From NCBI RefSeq assembly GCF_000023585.1, contig NC_012914.1:6331501-6395500 (forward strand): DNA of 64,000 nt, in the 5' to 3' direction. The stretch comes from Paenibacillus sp. JDR-2. Its GTDB lineage: Bacteria > Bacillota > Bacilli > Paenibacillales > Paenibacillaceae. This document shows positions 8,975 through 18,900 of the stretch, piece after piece; positions within the stretch are counted from its first letter, which is position 1; each line of letters begins with the position of its first letter. The notes under the pieces were generated by a model. It saw nothing but the letters and a program-made list of their open reading frames with translations. It made no database searches and had not been told where the DNA came from. Made by a program: the position numbers and the translations under genes.

Positions 8975-9027
8975 TGCCGGGAACGGCATAACGGACTAGG
9001 TGTAACTGATAACGAGGTGCCTATCGT

Positions 9028-10680
9028 TTAGCTCGCCGGCACGGCGGCTGTTCCGCCAAGCCCGGTTGGGGATGTGCTCGACTTCGACAGGTAGATTTTA
9101 TCTACCTTTGCGCCGTCTTCCCTTACTTTAATATAAAGCGTGTGCGTGCCGTTTGCGATCGAGATGGAACTGCTTGGCTTTTTCCACGCCCAAGTGCCGT
9201 TTGACGTTGTTGTCAGCTGCGAGCCGGAGGCGCTGTCAAGCGCAACGGTAAAGCTGTCCGAGCTGCTGTCGACGCCGCTGCTCAGCAAATGAACGTAGAA
9301 GGAGCCGCCGTTCGTCACGTTAATCGTATACGCGATATAGTTCGCATTGCTGTCGCCGGAGCCGTTAGGCGTCTCCATGTTTAAGCCGTTCGAACAGGCC
9401 GAGCAAGCCGCGCTGACGAAAGTACCGTTTTTCGACGTGTAATTCTCCGCTTCGATATAAGTGCCCGTGCTGCCGTTCACATTATAAGTACCGCCTGTTG
9501 TACCGCCGCTGCCGGCTGCCAGCGTTGTTGCGCTGACCGTGCTGCTTGCCGCGGACTCGTTGCCCGCCGCATCCTTCGCCTTCACCGTGTAGGAATAGCT
9601 TGTTGATGCAGACAGCCCAGTGTCGCTGTACGAAGTGCCGGATGCCGTACCGGCCAGCACTCCATTGCGGTAAACGTTGTAGCCGGTTACGCCTGCATTG
9701 TCCGTCGAAGCCGTCCAGCTCAGATTGATCTGACTGCCGGATACGGCTGTTGCTGCCGCATTTGACGGAGCTGTAGGTGCCGTGGTGTCCGGTGTAACCG
9801 GAGCCGGCGCATAACGCGAAATGATTTGGCTAGTCCGGAGCAGATCCTGAGGGATCAGCCAGCCTTTGCTGCTCAGCTCGTTAATCAACGCCGTGCGGGT
9901 CGAGTTTGCTTCGCTGTAGCTGTCCGTCTTGAAGGAGGCTTCTACCCAATATTCGTTGCCCGTCTTTGCTTCATTAATAACCGTCCATACTTCAATGTCC
10001 AAATCCAGGCTGTTAAATGTACCCTCGTATCGCTTGAAATCCACCGGGCCATACACAACCGCATTATTCAGCTGCGTTGTTCCCCAGCCCGTGCTTGTCC
10101 AGTTCGCAAATTTGCTTGGCTCATTGGCAGCCGATATCGTGCGGGAGGTTGCTTCGTTCGGCATCTTGAGCCCGCTGCCGCTTGAACCCGAAACCGATAC
10201 CTCTTTCTCGTAATCAATGCTGAGCGTCTGCTTCGAATAACCCCAATCCACCTGGAAGTCAAAGCCGGAGGACGAATCAAGCCCCTCGCTTGCTGCTTGC
10301 GTCAATGCGGCGTTAATATCCCCATTTGCTACGTCGTAGCGCTTTTTGTATTGAATCTCATGCTTGCTTTGATCGTCCCGCTTGCGGATCCGCTCGCTCC
10401 AGCCTTGCCCTTGCATGCTTTGCGTTGCCGTATCCATGTACTGTACTTTGTAAGATTTGTACGAGCTGCCCGTGTCGAACTCGCTACGCACGGAGCTGAC
10501 CAGATTGTGGCTCGAATCCAAGACAAGAGCCGGATCGAGCGTCAGCTTCACCTCATAGTTAGGCGTGCCAACCGCGGCAAAAGCCGACTGCGAATACAGG
10601 AACGGGGCCGCAAGCATTGCCGCTGCCATCGTTCCGGCTAGAGCTGTTTTCACCATACGCTTCATTGGTGACGTGTACAT
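9028..10680 (-). CDS. Secreted protein: CYTH-like domain, Fn3, carbohydrate-binding module
   Basis: A 550-residue exported protein. I start it at the ATG at 10678-10680 (MYTSPMKRM), which has GGGAGAG 7 bases upstream; an in-frame ATG 12 codons earlier lacks a site. The signal peptide ends near AFAAVG (about 36). The region 40-290 carries the hallmarks of the CYTH superfamily: YEVKLTLDP, then VQYMDT, GWSERIRKR and EIQYKKRY. These fit the ExK, YxDT, LRxR and K strands of the triphosphate tunnel fold. An Fn3 domain (about 300-390) and a C-terminal CBM6/35-like module (about 402-530; TYIEAENYTSKNG) follow. CYTH enzymes are normally cytoplasmic phosphohydrolases or cyclases, so an exported, sugar-tethered copy is odd. 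Enzymatic activity is not shown. It is followed by its own terminator and is probably monocistronic. Confidence 0.8.
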   Translation of the reverse strand: MYTSPMKRMVKTALAGTMAAAMLAAPFLYSQSAFAAVGTPNYEVKLTLDPALVLDSSHNLVSSVRSEFDTGSSYKSYKVQYMDTATQSMQGQGWSERIRKRDDQSKHEIQYKKRYDVANGDINAALTQAASEGLDSSSGFDFQVDWGYSKQTLSIDYEKEVSVSGSSGSGLKMPNEATSRTISAANEPSKFANWTSTGWGTTQLNNAVVYGPVDFKRYEGTFNSLDLDIEVWTVINEAKTGNEYWVEASFKTDSYSEANSTRTALINELSSKGWLIPQDLLRTSQIISRYAPAPVTPDTTAPTAPSNAAATAVSGSQINLSWTASTDNAGVTGYNVYRNGVLAGTASGTSYSDTGLSASTSYSYTVKAKDAAGNESAASSTVSATTLAAGSGGTTGGTYNVNGSTGTYIEAENYTSKNGTFVSAACSACSNGLNMETPNGSGDSNANYIAYTINVTNGGSFYVHLLSSGVDSSSDSFTVALDSASGSQLTTTSNGTWAWKKPSSSISIANGTHTLYIKVREDGAKVDKIYLSKSSTSPTGLGGTAAVPAS

Positions 10681-10927
10681 TAATTCACTCTCCCAATTAG
10701 GTAAAATGTGGTACAAGCCTATTTTTATTGATGAACATTAAGGGAGTGTTCCGTACAGTTGAAGGTTTGATGTGAATGCTTTCATTCCATCTTTGCCTGC
10801 TAAGAAAATATCGATGGAATAAATTAGAACAAAAATGGAAAAATAATTCCAGCTTCTTATCCTGCCGACCGGAGATGATTTTATTCCATCGTTTATCCCG
10901 TATCTGCTCCTTGTTATTGCTAGCTTA

Positions 10928-11740
10928 GTGTTTATCGCACTCTCCTGGTTCAGAACAAAAAGCTTAAAAATCATCCCCTTCTATATTTGCATTGCCGGGG
11001 CGGTCTACATTCTGGAGTTAGTCATCTTTGTACTTCTTAACAGCTACACTTATAAGCCCGGAATACTCCATAATTCGTTTTATGACAGCGCGATAGGCGC
11101 TATTGTATCGAATGGATTTATCGTCCCGTCTACCTGTACTTTAATTGCCGTTTCCGGCATTCGCTTCCGGTGGATTCTGCTTATTGCAGCGGGGTTTATG
11201 GGGGTTGAACAATCCTTTATTTATTTAGGGATTTTCGAGCATCATTGGTGGAAAATCATCTATACGGGAATAGGGTTAACTTTGCTGCCTGCTATAGGGA
11301 AATGGCTCTGGAAAAAGCTATGCCAAGCGGACCAGCCCTACCTGTTCCGCTTAGTTATACTTTATATCGTTAACGTATCGCTGCAGGGAACGATCATGTC
11401 CGGTTTTCTGCTCCTTTTTCACCAGCTTGGCTTCAGACCCGGATGGTTTGAGAACCCTGCAAGAGATAACCTGGCATTCGCTACCTTAATCGTCCATATC
11501 GATTCCGTCTTGTTTGCCTTATTAATTTCCTTGCGGGGCAATTGGGTCTGGAAGACTCTGTTGATCGTTGCACTTGGCTGTGCCTACTCGTGGCTCAGCC
11601 TGAGGAATATTTTATACACGTCCGGCATTGGGCTGGTACTCCTCCTGCTCTTGCTGCAAATCGTAGTTCTTCAACTGCTTGGCGGGCTTCACCGGATTAT
11701 TGCCGAAAAATCTGCTGTGCTATTGCGAAGGGAGCGCTAA
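10928..11740 (+). CDS. Polytopic membrane protein of unknown function
   Basis: About 270 residues with roughly seven to eight hydrophobic helices; I recognise no catalytic motif. The HHWWK stretch between helices and the general layout recall the CBO0543-type membrane proteins of Firmicutes, but only loosely. GTG at 10928 is used as start, yet the frame stays open and hydrophobic upstream to 10844 (LPTGDDFIPSFIPYLLLVIAS). A GGAG at 10871-10874 is followed 8 bases later by an ATT codon, so the real start may be a rare codon upstream. It is the first of three tightly packed genes (4-base gap, then a 4-base overlap). Confidence 0.65.
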   Translation: MFIALSWFRTKSLKIIPFYICIAGAVYILELVIFVLLNSYTYKPGILHNSFYDSAIGAIVSNGFIVPSTCTLIAVSGIRFRWILLIAAGFMGVEQSFIYLGIFEHHWWKIIYTGIGLTLLPAIGKWLWKKLCQADQPYLFRLVILYIVNVSLQGTIMSGFLLLFHQLGFRPGWFENPARDNLAFATLIVHIDSVLFALLISLRGNWVWKTLLIVALGCAYSWLSLRNILYTSGIGLVLLLLLLQIVVLQLLGGLHRIIAEKSAVLLRRER

Positions 11741-11744
11741 TTCC

Positions 11745-12518
11745 ATGAACCCCTCACGGCGGCCTATGGCCAAGATAAGCCTGTTTGGCATAACTTCTTT
11801 GAATATACGCAATCCCTACATGGTGATGTGGTGGTCGGCCGCGTTCCCCGGCTTCGGGCATTTTTTGCTGAACCAGTTTTTAAGAGGGACCTTCCTTACG
11901 TTGTCGGAAGTGATATTTAACACGCTTGGCCATGTTAACGAAGCTATCGTTTATAGTCTTTGCGGAAATTTTGCCGCAGCCAAAGCAATTCTGGCCCCGC
12001 AATTTGTTCTGGGCTATATCATTATCTATTTCGTCACCATATGGGACAGCTACCGGTCCGCAATCTATCAGAATAAGCTGTACCGCATTGCCCAACTGGA
12101 GAACGAACCGCTGCCCAGCCTGAAGCTTTTTGCATCCGAGGTACATTATGTTCAGCCAAAAAGCCCTATTGTTGCCGCATTATTCTCCTTTTTCTTCCCC
12201 GGCATGGGCCAGCTGTATAATCATCGGATAGGTCTGGCTTTCTACGGAATGTTCTGGTGGTGGGTCTACGTCGTGATGTCGCATGCCCATGAATCGCTTG
12301 TTGATCTTCTGACCGGAAGATTAACCGAGTCTGTCTCCGTCTTGCGTTCGCATTGGCTGTTATTCATGCCATCTGTAATAGGCGGATCCATTTATCATGC
12401 CTATAGCAAAGCCAAGGAGCATAATATGCTGTTCAGACTGGAGCAACGCCAGTATTTGATTAGCCGCTATAGCTCTTCTACCGTGCAAATCTTTGGAAGG
12501 CCGGGTGAACACCCATGA
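11745..12518 (+). CDS. Membrane protein of unknown function (second of three-gene cluster)
   Basis: 257 residues starting at the ATG at 11745 (MNPSRRPMAKISLFG), with GGAG 10 bases upstream and only 4 bases after the previous stop. It has four or more membrane segments. A short motif occurs twice: AAFPGFGHFLLNQ near residue 33 and FFFPGMGQLYNHR near 145. PGxGqxyn motifs of this sort are seen in TM2-type small membrane domains, so the protein may be a duplication of a TM2-like unit. The C-terminal tail is soluble. Its stop overlaps the next start (ATGA), which indicates one operon. Confidence 0.75.
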   Translation: MNPSRRPMAKISLFGITSLNIRNPYMVMWWSAAFPGFGHFLLNQFLRGTFLTLSEVIFNTLGHVNEAIVYSLCGNFAAAKAILAPQFVLGYIIIYFVTIWDSYRSAIYQNKLYRIAQLENEPLPSLKLFASEVHYVQPKSPIVAALFSFFFPGMGQLYNHRIGLAFYGMFWWWVYVVMSHAHESLVDLLTGRLTESVSVLRSHWLLFMPSVIGGSIYHAYSKAKEHNMLFRLEQRQYLISRYSSSTVQIFGRPGEHP

Positions 12519-12973
12519 TCATCATTGGCACCTTCAAGCATTCCATTGAGCTTGAATACGCGCTCACCAAGCTGGAGAGTATCGGAATCGCCAAGGAGCG
12601 GCTGCTGATTGTATGCATGGATCATACAGCCAAGGAGCTTCAATCGGATCAGCAAAAAAAAGAAAACTCCCATTCCAAGGGAGTCGAGATTGGTCTGGCA
12701 AGCGCAACGGCATTATCCGTTATTGGCACAAGCCTAGGGTTTATATGGACCTGGGGACCGATTATATGGGGGATGGTCGCGGCCTTTGCCGGCTTCGGCC
12801 TTGGATTCGGCATTCATGCTCTAGCCGTTAAGAGGCACAAGAGGCATACAAAGCATATTGAAGACGTTACCGTAATCGTGCAATGTCAGGGCAATCATGC
12901 AGAAGACGTGCAACAGCTCATGTGGGAGAACGGCGCTTTAGCCGTCGGGCAAGCTTATGCTTCCGCCGAATAG
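12515..12973 (+). CDS. Small protein with central membrane hairpin, unknown function
   Basis: 152 residues; the ATG overlaps the preceding stop by four bases (ATGA), so it is translationally coupled. The N-terminal half (IIIGTFKHSIELEYALTKLE) and the C-terminal end (VTVIVQCQGNHAEDVQQLM) look like two halves of a small ferredoxin-like alpha/beta fold. They are separated by two glycine-rich membrane helices (about residues 58-100). This resembles general-stress GsiB/17M-like proteins in which a membrane hairpin interrupts the fold, but I do not recognise the family with confidence. It is the last gene of the three-gene cluster and converges on the SgrR-type gene 5 bases away. Confidence 0.7.
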   Translation: MIIIGTFKHSIELEYALTKLESIGIAKERLLIVCMDHTAKELQSDQQKKENSHSKGVEIGLASATALSVIGTSLGFIWTWGPIIWGMVAAFAGFGLGFGIHALAVKRHKRHTKHIEDVTVIVQCQGNHAEDVQQLMWENGALAVGQAYASAE

Positions 12974-12977
12974 CCGG

Positions 12978-14762
12978 CTAGGTACGGAAAATATCCTTGA
13001 AATCTATCCAGCCAAGCGAATTGATCCGGACACCTTTTAACGATGGATGATAATCGGTATGAAATTTCATATGAAGGACAAAATGCACCTGTGCTTCGCC
13101 TTTAAGTCTCTCCTCAATAGCCGTGTAAATCGCTTTCCGGCTAGCCGGATCTTCGCTTGCCAACGCCTGATCGAAGCTTTCCATCGTCCAGCGCGACAGT
13201 TCCGCGCTCATCAGCTCCTTCAGAAAGCTTCCATCCTGCTCGCAGCCCTCAATGAGACTTACATCCTCCTCCGGAAATACAAGCGCATGGAACAGCAGAT
13301 CAATCTCATCCAAGACATGATGAATCCTATAAGGCGCTTCAATACGGACCTCGACTAGAATACCCGCACGGCGGCAGCGATTCGCAATCCAGTCCACGTC
13401 CTCGGCATGACCCGGATGAGCGCATAAGGACATCGGCTCTCCGGCATACCCAGCTTCAACCAGCAGCCTGCTTGCTTCCTCCGGCTCCAGACTATCCTTA
13501 TCCGGTTCATGAACGGTCATTAGCTCGGGGAAAAATCCTCTTGCCGGAAAATCCCTGTACCCTGATAATTCCCGGATCATGGCATGGCGGTCAATAAGCC
13601 GGTTCACGATACGGCGGAATGTCTCCGACCGCTGCGGACCAGCCTTCTTCATATTCCAGCTAAGCAGACTGGTGCATAAGCTCCTCGATTCGATTTGAAT
13701 CCAGCCGTTCTCCACCGTTACATCTCTAAGCGTCGGATCGCAAATCAGCTGCTGCCAGCTGGTCATTCCGGCTTTTATCGCTTCTTCCTGCGGCACATGA
13801 ACGATCTCCACCTGATCCAAGTGGGCACGGGATAGATAATAATGCGGGTTTGCTCCAAGCAGCAGCTTGCCGTCCTTCCACTCCTCAATCTGGAATGGTC
13901 CGGTACCGGAAGGCAGCTTCCAGAACTGCTCTTCGCTTAATCCCAGCATATTGGCCGGCAGAATCGCCATCACGTTAGAAGCCGCATATTTTAAAAACAG
14001 CCAGTTGGGCCGGCTCAGATGAAACCTTACAATCCGCTCCGATACGGCTTCCACCTGCTCCAGGGAACGCATAATCCAGCTGTTTCGTTTGCCTCCGTTC
14101 CTCAGGCGTTCCGCCGTAAATACAACATCCGCTGCCGCCAGCTCATGTCCGCCATGAAAAAGGATACCCTTCCGCAGATGGAAGGTCCATACGGTTGCGT
14201 CTTCATTATGCTCCCAATAATGCGCGATACCGGGCTTAATCTGTCCGGTCGACTCATCCAGCAGGACAAGCCGGTCGAAAATCTGCTGAATCATATGCGA
14301 GCATAAGGAATAGACAAAATCGGCCGGATCAAGCGTCATAATCGTTTTGAAAATCGGGAGACGGAGCACATCCGCTTCCTTTCCCGGCTGCCTTCGGAAG
14401 CCAAAGCTGCCGCTCATCCATTCCATAAACTTCTCGTTCGCGCCTGTCCCTTCCCCATAGGATTGGAGGAGATGGAACGCCTTATTGTATTCGCCGTCCT
14501 CCGCATACCGCCTCGACAAATCAAGCAGCAACTTCTCCCGGTCTTCCCGGAACGTAATTTGCGAACGGTTGCCTCGGCCCCGTCCCGCCTGCCAATCGAT
14601 CAGTCCTTCTTCCGTCAGCTTCCGGAGTACCAGCTTGGCATTGCGCTCCGTGCAAAATAAAGCCTCCGCCACCTGTTCCAAGGACGCCTCTGCCGTAGCT
14701 CCTGCTCCGGGCGCACCGGCAAACCGGTTATATAAGGTCAAATAACGTTCCAATGCCAGCAA
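12978..14762 (-). CDS. SgrR-type regulator: winged helix fused to peptide/sugar-binding protein domain
   Basis: 594 residues. Residues 1 to about 110 form a winged-helix DNA-binding domain (LEQVAEALFCTERNAKLVLR, then a basic wing GRGRGNRS). From about 150 onwards the protein is a family 5 solute-binding domain (KTIMTLDPADFVYSLCSHMI; WTFHLRKGILFHGGHELAAA). It has no signal peptide, so it acts in the cytoplasm as a ligand-sensing transcription factor. E. coli SgrR, responding to sugar-phosphate stress, is the model. Start: TTG at 14760-14762 behind GAGGTGAGG. Its target is unknown; there is no adjacent transporter. It converges with the three-gene membrane cluster. Confidence 0.88.
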   Translation of the reverse strand: MLALERYLTLYNRFAGAPGAGATAEASLEQVAEALFCTERNAKLVLRKLTEEGLIDWQAGRGRGNRSQITFREDREKLLLDLSRRYAEDGEYNKAFHLLQSYGEGTGANEKFMEWMSGSFGFRRQPGKEADVLRLPIFKTIMTLDPADFVYSLCSHMIQQIFDRLVLLDESTGQIKPGIAHYWEHNEDATVWTFHLRKGILFHGGHELAAADVVFTAERLRNGGKRNSWIMRSLEQVEAVSERIVRFHLSRPNWLFLKYAASNVMAILPANMLGLSEEQFWKLPSGTGPFQIEEWKDGKLLLGANPHYYLSRAHLDQVEIVHVPQEEAIKAGMTSWQQLICDPTLRDVTVENGWIQIESRSLCTSLLSWNMKKAGPQRSETFRRIVNRLIDRHAMIRELSGYRDFPARGFFPELMTVHEPDKDSLEPEEASRLLVEAGYAGEPMSLCAHPGHAEDVDWIANRCRRAGILVEVRIEAPYRIHHVLDEIDLLFHALVFPEEDVSLIEGCEQDGSFLKELMSAELSRWTMESFDQALASEDPASRKAIYTAIEERLKGEAQVHFVLHMKFHTDYHPSLKGVRINSLGWIDFKDIFRT

Positions 14763-14885
14763 TTTTCCTCACCTCGCTAAAAGGGGAAATCTATTGCAAC
14801 TATTCTACACTTTTTACCTCTTTGTTTCACCTGCATAATGAAAACAAGAAAACAAATACTCCAACCGATAAAAGGGGATGTTACC

Positions 14886-15074
14886 ATGCCGTACAATTAC
14901 AATGATTATCACACCGTCGACCAGCTGCATAAATTGCGCCAGGCCGAGCTTGACCGGGCCATCCGTTCGGGACGTTACGTCAAACACGACACCGATTTGA
15001 AAAAAAACCGCCGCAAAGGCTTCCTTACTCCGTTGCTGCATGTGATGAAGCCGCTCGCCTGGAGGAAGAGATGA
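14886..15074 (+). CDS. Small basic protein of unknown function
   Basis: 62 residues (MPYNYNDYHTVDQLHKLRQA...), rich in Lys and Arg toward the end (LKKNRRKG, WRKR). The ATG at 14886 is 8 bases after GGGG; an upstream in-frame ATG at 14838 has no site and would add 16 unlikely residues. It is a charged soluble protein with a short alpha-helical N-terminal half and no motif I recognise. It stands alone between the divergent SgrR-type gene and a convergent PAP2 gene, with a terminator right after it. Confidence 0.65.
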   Translation: MPYNYNDYHTVDQLHKLRQAELDRAIRSGRYVKHDTDLKKNRRKGFLTPLLHVMKPLAWRKR

Positions 15075-15090
15075 TTCGCTGCCGCAAATG

Positions 15091-15124
15091 AAAAAGGACC
15101 ATCCTATACCGAGGAAGGTCCTTC
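15091..15124. terminator. Bidirectional terminator between convergent genes
   Basis: AAGGACC (15094-15100) pairs with GGTCCTT (15117-15123), flanked by A-run and T-run on either side. The TAG stop of the PAP2 gene lies inside the loop, so the hairpin serves both convergent genes. Confidence 0.7.
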
Positions 15125-15811
15125 ACTTTTGCCGCCGCGAAGCCGAAGCTTCCGGGACAGCCAACGCTGCTCCAGAAATCGTTCATATAACCCGATACTC
15201 ATCATCAGCCACGCCGCGCTGACCAAATAACCGCCTATCACATCGCTTGGATAATGTACGCCAAGATAAATTCTGCTGATCCCGATCATGGCAATAATCA
15301 CGATGCCAATAAGGATCACAGCCGCCCGCATCCATCTATACTTCAAATGCTTCCACAGGAAATAAATCGAAATGCCGTATAGCGTAAAGGCCGACATGGA
15401 ATGCCCGCTTGGAAAGCTGAACCCCGACGCCTCAATAATCCGGTTAATGTCCGGTCTTGCCCGATGAAAGAACGTCTTGAGCACCAGATTCAGCAGCGCC
15501 GAGCTCCCGATCACGCCTAAATAGAAGATAAGCTCTCTCCGGTAGCCGATAAACGCAAATAGCGATGAAAAGGCAATAACGATAAGGACGACCAGAAATT
15601 CCGACCCCAGCTCGGTAAATACTCTCATGATAACCGTCATGGCGTCGGAACGCACACTTCGAATGGCATCCGTAATTTTATTATCAAAAGCCGCAATCCT
15701 CTTACCGCTCACGAGCTGCGCGATCCACCCGAACACGAACAGAATCAGAACCGTGAATACAAATGACCGCAATAGTACCTTGTTCTGCTCCTTGATTGAA
15801 CTTGAACTCAT
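15104..15811 (-). CDS. PAP2-superfamily membrane phosphatase
   Basis: 235 residues with about six membrane helices. The three PAP2 signature motifs are complete: KTFFHRARP (KX6RP type), SFPSGHSMSAF (PSGH) and SRIYLGVHYPSDVIGG (SRX5HX3D). The two histidines and the Asp form the phosphoenzyme centre on the outer membrane face. Members dephosphorylate phosphatidic acid, phosphatidylglycerophosphate or undecaprenyl pyrophosphate; sequence alone does not choose, though the size fits the lipid phosphatase group near PgpB/BcrC. The start ATG at 15811 has a moderate AAGGGAG site. Monocistronic. Confidence 0.92.
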   Translation of the reverse strand: MSSSSIKEQNKVLLRSFVFTVLILFVFGWIAQLVSGKRIAAFDNKITDAIRSVRSDAMTVIMRVFTELGSEFLVVLIVIAFSSLFAFIGYRRELIFYLGVIGSSALLNLVLKTFFHRARPDINRIIEASGFSFPSGHSMSAFTLYGISIYFLWKHLKYRWMRAAVILIGIVIIAMIGISRIYLGVHYPSDVIGGYLVSAAWLMMSIGLYERFLEQRWLSRKLRLRGGKSEGPSSV

Positions 15812-15905
15812 CCCAATCGCTCTGCTCCCTTCCCTTTTATTCCTAGTATACCCTTATACGTCAGGATCAAGAGCCGGGTAGCGCGGTGAACCGGCTTCGT
15901 TGCAC

Positions 15906-15948
15906 AAAAAAAAGACAGACAGCCTTAAGTCAGCTGCCTGCCCTGTCT
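15906..15948 (-). terminator. Terminator after the rhamnogalacturonan enzyme gene
   Basis: On the minus strand GACAGGGCAGGCAGC pairs with GGCTGTCTGTC across a short loop and is followed by eight T. It starts about 10 bases after the stop codon of the large pectinolytic gene. Confidence 0.85.
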
Positions 15949-15957
15949 AATCATTTG

Positions 15958-18900
15958 TTATTTTACCGTTACCTTCATCACGGAGCTTTCCGTTACGCCA
16001 GCATCATTAATCCATTCCACGCGGTATTCATAAGTGCCCTTGGCGCGGCCCGTGATCGTCGTAACCGCAGTCTGCGCGTTTGGTGTATGAGCCGGGAGCG
16101 ATTGGGTATCGATTAATACGCCGTTCTCGTACAGCTTGTAGACGGTCGCGTTGGTGCCCCACCACATATTCATCGTCACTTTATAATCTCCGTTGTTATC
16201 CCAGTTATCATTCGACAGCACCGGCTTGCCGGGCGATGCGTCCTTGACCGTTACGGTAAGAGGCGAGCAGGACGTTGTGCCAAACGAGTTGATCAGCTCG
16301 CATGTATACGTGTACGTGCCGTTCGCTTTGCCGCTGATCGCGGTTGAAGCGGTTTGAGCCGTTGGAGAATTGTCCGTCAGCTGCTTCGTATCGACAAGCA
16401 CGCCGTTCTCGTACAGCTTGTAAGTTGTACCGTTGTAGCCGTACCACATGTTCATCGTAATTTTGTAGCTGCCATCCAGCAATCCGGTATCGTAGCCGTT
16501 ATCGCTGGCGAGCACCGGCTTGCCGGGCACACCCATCGCTTTCTCTTCCGGCTGCGGCGCTGCATATTGGATGCGCGGAGCCGAAGGCATTTCCATGCCC
16601 GCTCCAAGGAAAAAGCTTGTGTGCGGTGGCTGGTTGTAGCCGCTGTTCTGCCACGCAACGCCAAGTCGGTAGACCGGATCCTGCATCAGCGTCCGGATAC
16701 GGTAATCCGTTACATCCGTTGTCGTATAGATGCGCAGCTCCGAGCTGTCCGCGGAACGCCACATCACTTCCTCCCGCCAGTCGCCAAACAAATCGGCCTG
16801 GAGCGAAGGGTTGCCTTTTGTTGAGTTGTTGGACAAGGTGCCTTCCGCAGTCAGCAGATTTTCCGTGGTCTTCGTCTCGTAATTCCACTTGTCGATTTTG
16901 CCGGTGCCCGATTTAAGCGTTGTATCCCACTTATGATCAAGCAGCTCTCTAAGCGGATCGGCATCCCACCAAATGGCGTTGTTTGTTGACGAAGGAATGC
17001 TTGTGCCGATCAGCTCGCCTTTTGCGCTAAACAATCCGGTAATTTGAATCTGCTGTTCGTTCGTGATCGTCGAGGACCACATTTCTTCACCCGGATAGTT
17101 CGGATCCAGATCCGCGGTTAATCCGCGGCCTGTATCGATGCCGGTACGGACGCCCCACACGATCTCGCCGGTTGCCGCGTCATGCATTTCGATGCCGTAT
17201 TCCGCATCCGTATGCTCGTGCACCCCAAATACTTCAAGCCCCGGACGGGTTGGATCAAGATCGCCGAAATGCATCGCGTCTCCATGACCAAGGCCCGTGC
17301 TGTACAATGCTTCGCCGTTATCGTCGATAGCGAGCGCGCCGAACAGAATTTCGTCCTTGCCATCCTGATCCACATCGCCGACCGACATGTTATGGTTGCC
17401 TTGGCCCGTATAACCGCCGTTGCCTTCATCGTTCGTATCGAAACGCCAGCGTTTTGCCAGCTTGCCGTCTTTGAAGTCATACGCAACAATGACGGTGCGG
17501 GTATAGTAGCCGCGGCTGAAGATCACGCTTGGGTGCTCGCCGTCCAGGTAAGCGACGGAAGCCAGGAAGCGGTCAACGCGGTTGCCGTACGTGTCTCCCC
17601 ATGCGCCAACATCGCCGCGAGGCGGATCATAGCTGACGGTGGATACGGCTCCGCCGGTCTGCCCGTTAAATACCGTCAGGAATTCATCGCCCAGCAGCAC
17701 GTAACCCGAGCTGTTGCGGTTATCCTTGGACGCGTCGCCGATCACTTTGCCTTGACCGTCAATGGTGCCGTCCGCGGTTTTGAGCACGACCTCCGCTTTG
17801 CCGTCCCCGTCCAGATCATAGACCATAAATGGCGAGTAATGCGCCCCCGCCCGGATGTTTGGTCCTAGATTAATGCGCCATAGACGCGTTCCATCCATTT
17901 CGTAAGCATCCATATACACGATACCCGTATAGCCTGCCTGCGAATTGTCCTTCGCATTCGAAGGGGACCACAGCATTACGATCTCATACTGTCCGTCGCC
18001 GTCCAAATCGCCAACGCTTGCGTCCCCCGCGCTATACGTATACGGCTGGCCGTCCTTCGTATAAGCGTCTGCCGGTTTTTGCAGCGGGATGGACAGATAC
18101 TGCTGCTTCCATACGTTAAACGTTTTTGTTGCGGGTCTTTCAACGCCGTTAATGATTAACGTGATACGGTATTGCGACTGATCCGTGCCTGCTGCGTCGA
18201 AGTAATTCGTGCTGCCCGTAATAGCAGTCTTATTCAGCTTCACTCCGTCGCGGTAAACGTTAAAAGCAATCGTATCCGGATCAAGGCCCAGCATCCGCCA
18301 GCCGATATAAATACCGCCTGCTTGCTTAACCGCTACCGGTGCGCGGTCCAAGTATTCCATGTTGCGGTACAGCGTGGTTACCGCTTCCGTTGCCAGCACC
18401 TCCGACAAAGCGGAAATACCGCCCGCGTTCACCGCCGCTACCTTGTAGTAATAAGGAACCGTTGTTAATACGGTGGAATCGGTGTAGGAAGGTTCTTTTG
18501 TTTTTCCAAGCAGCTTGAAGGTACCGTTTGCTTTGGACGCGCGGTAAACGTTGTAGGCACGAGCCTCCGATGAACCGGTCCAAGTAAGGCTTACGCTATT
18601 CTTGCTGATGGTGGCGACAGCCAGATGCTGCGGTACGGGAGCAAGCGGTACGCTTGGATCAATGGTGGAGATCGTCAGCTCATTCGAAGAAACGGATTCA
18701 AATCCTGCGCCGTCTACCGCCGTAACCGTATACGCATATTGCTGACCCACGTCCGCTGTCGTATCGCGGAAGGATGCACCCGTCACCTCGCCAAGAAGCT
18801 CCGCATTAGCCGCATCCGCCGATTTGCGGTATACGCGGTAGGTTGCCGCGCTTTCCGCTGGCGTCCAGGATAGCTGGGCCTCAACCGGATCGGTTGAAAG

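Larger units (their letters stand above)
8560..9027. other. Intergenic region: promoter side of SLH gene, repeats, terminator
   Basis: No gene is seen. The part next to 8560 is the leader of the SLH gene. It carries a weak cre-like sequence near 8599-8612 (TGAAAGCGTATTCG on the minus strand, two mismatches). The middle and far part hold three copies of an ACGTTGGA-type palindrome (8826-8974), one of which is the core of the terminator at 8876-8938. Confidence 0.6.

Noticed and set aside
10738-10974. 78-codon minus-strand frame between the CYTH-like gene and the membrane cluster
   Set aside because: It overlaps the start of the plus-strand membrane protein, has no clear ribosome binding site and shows no recognisable domain.
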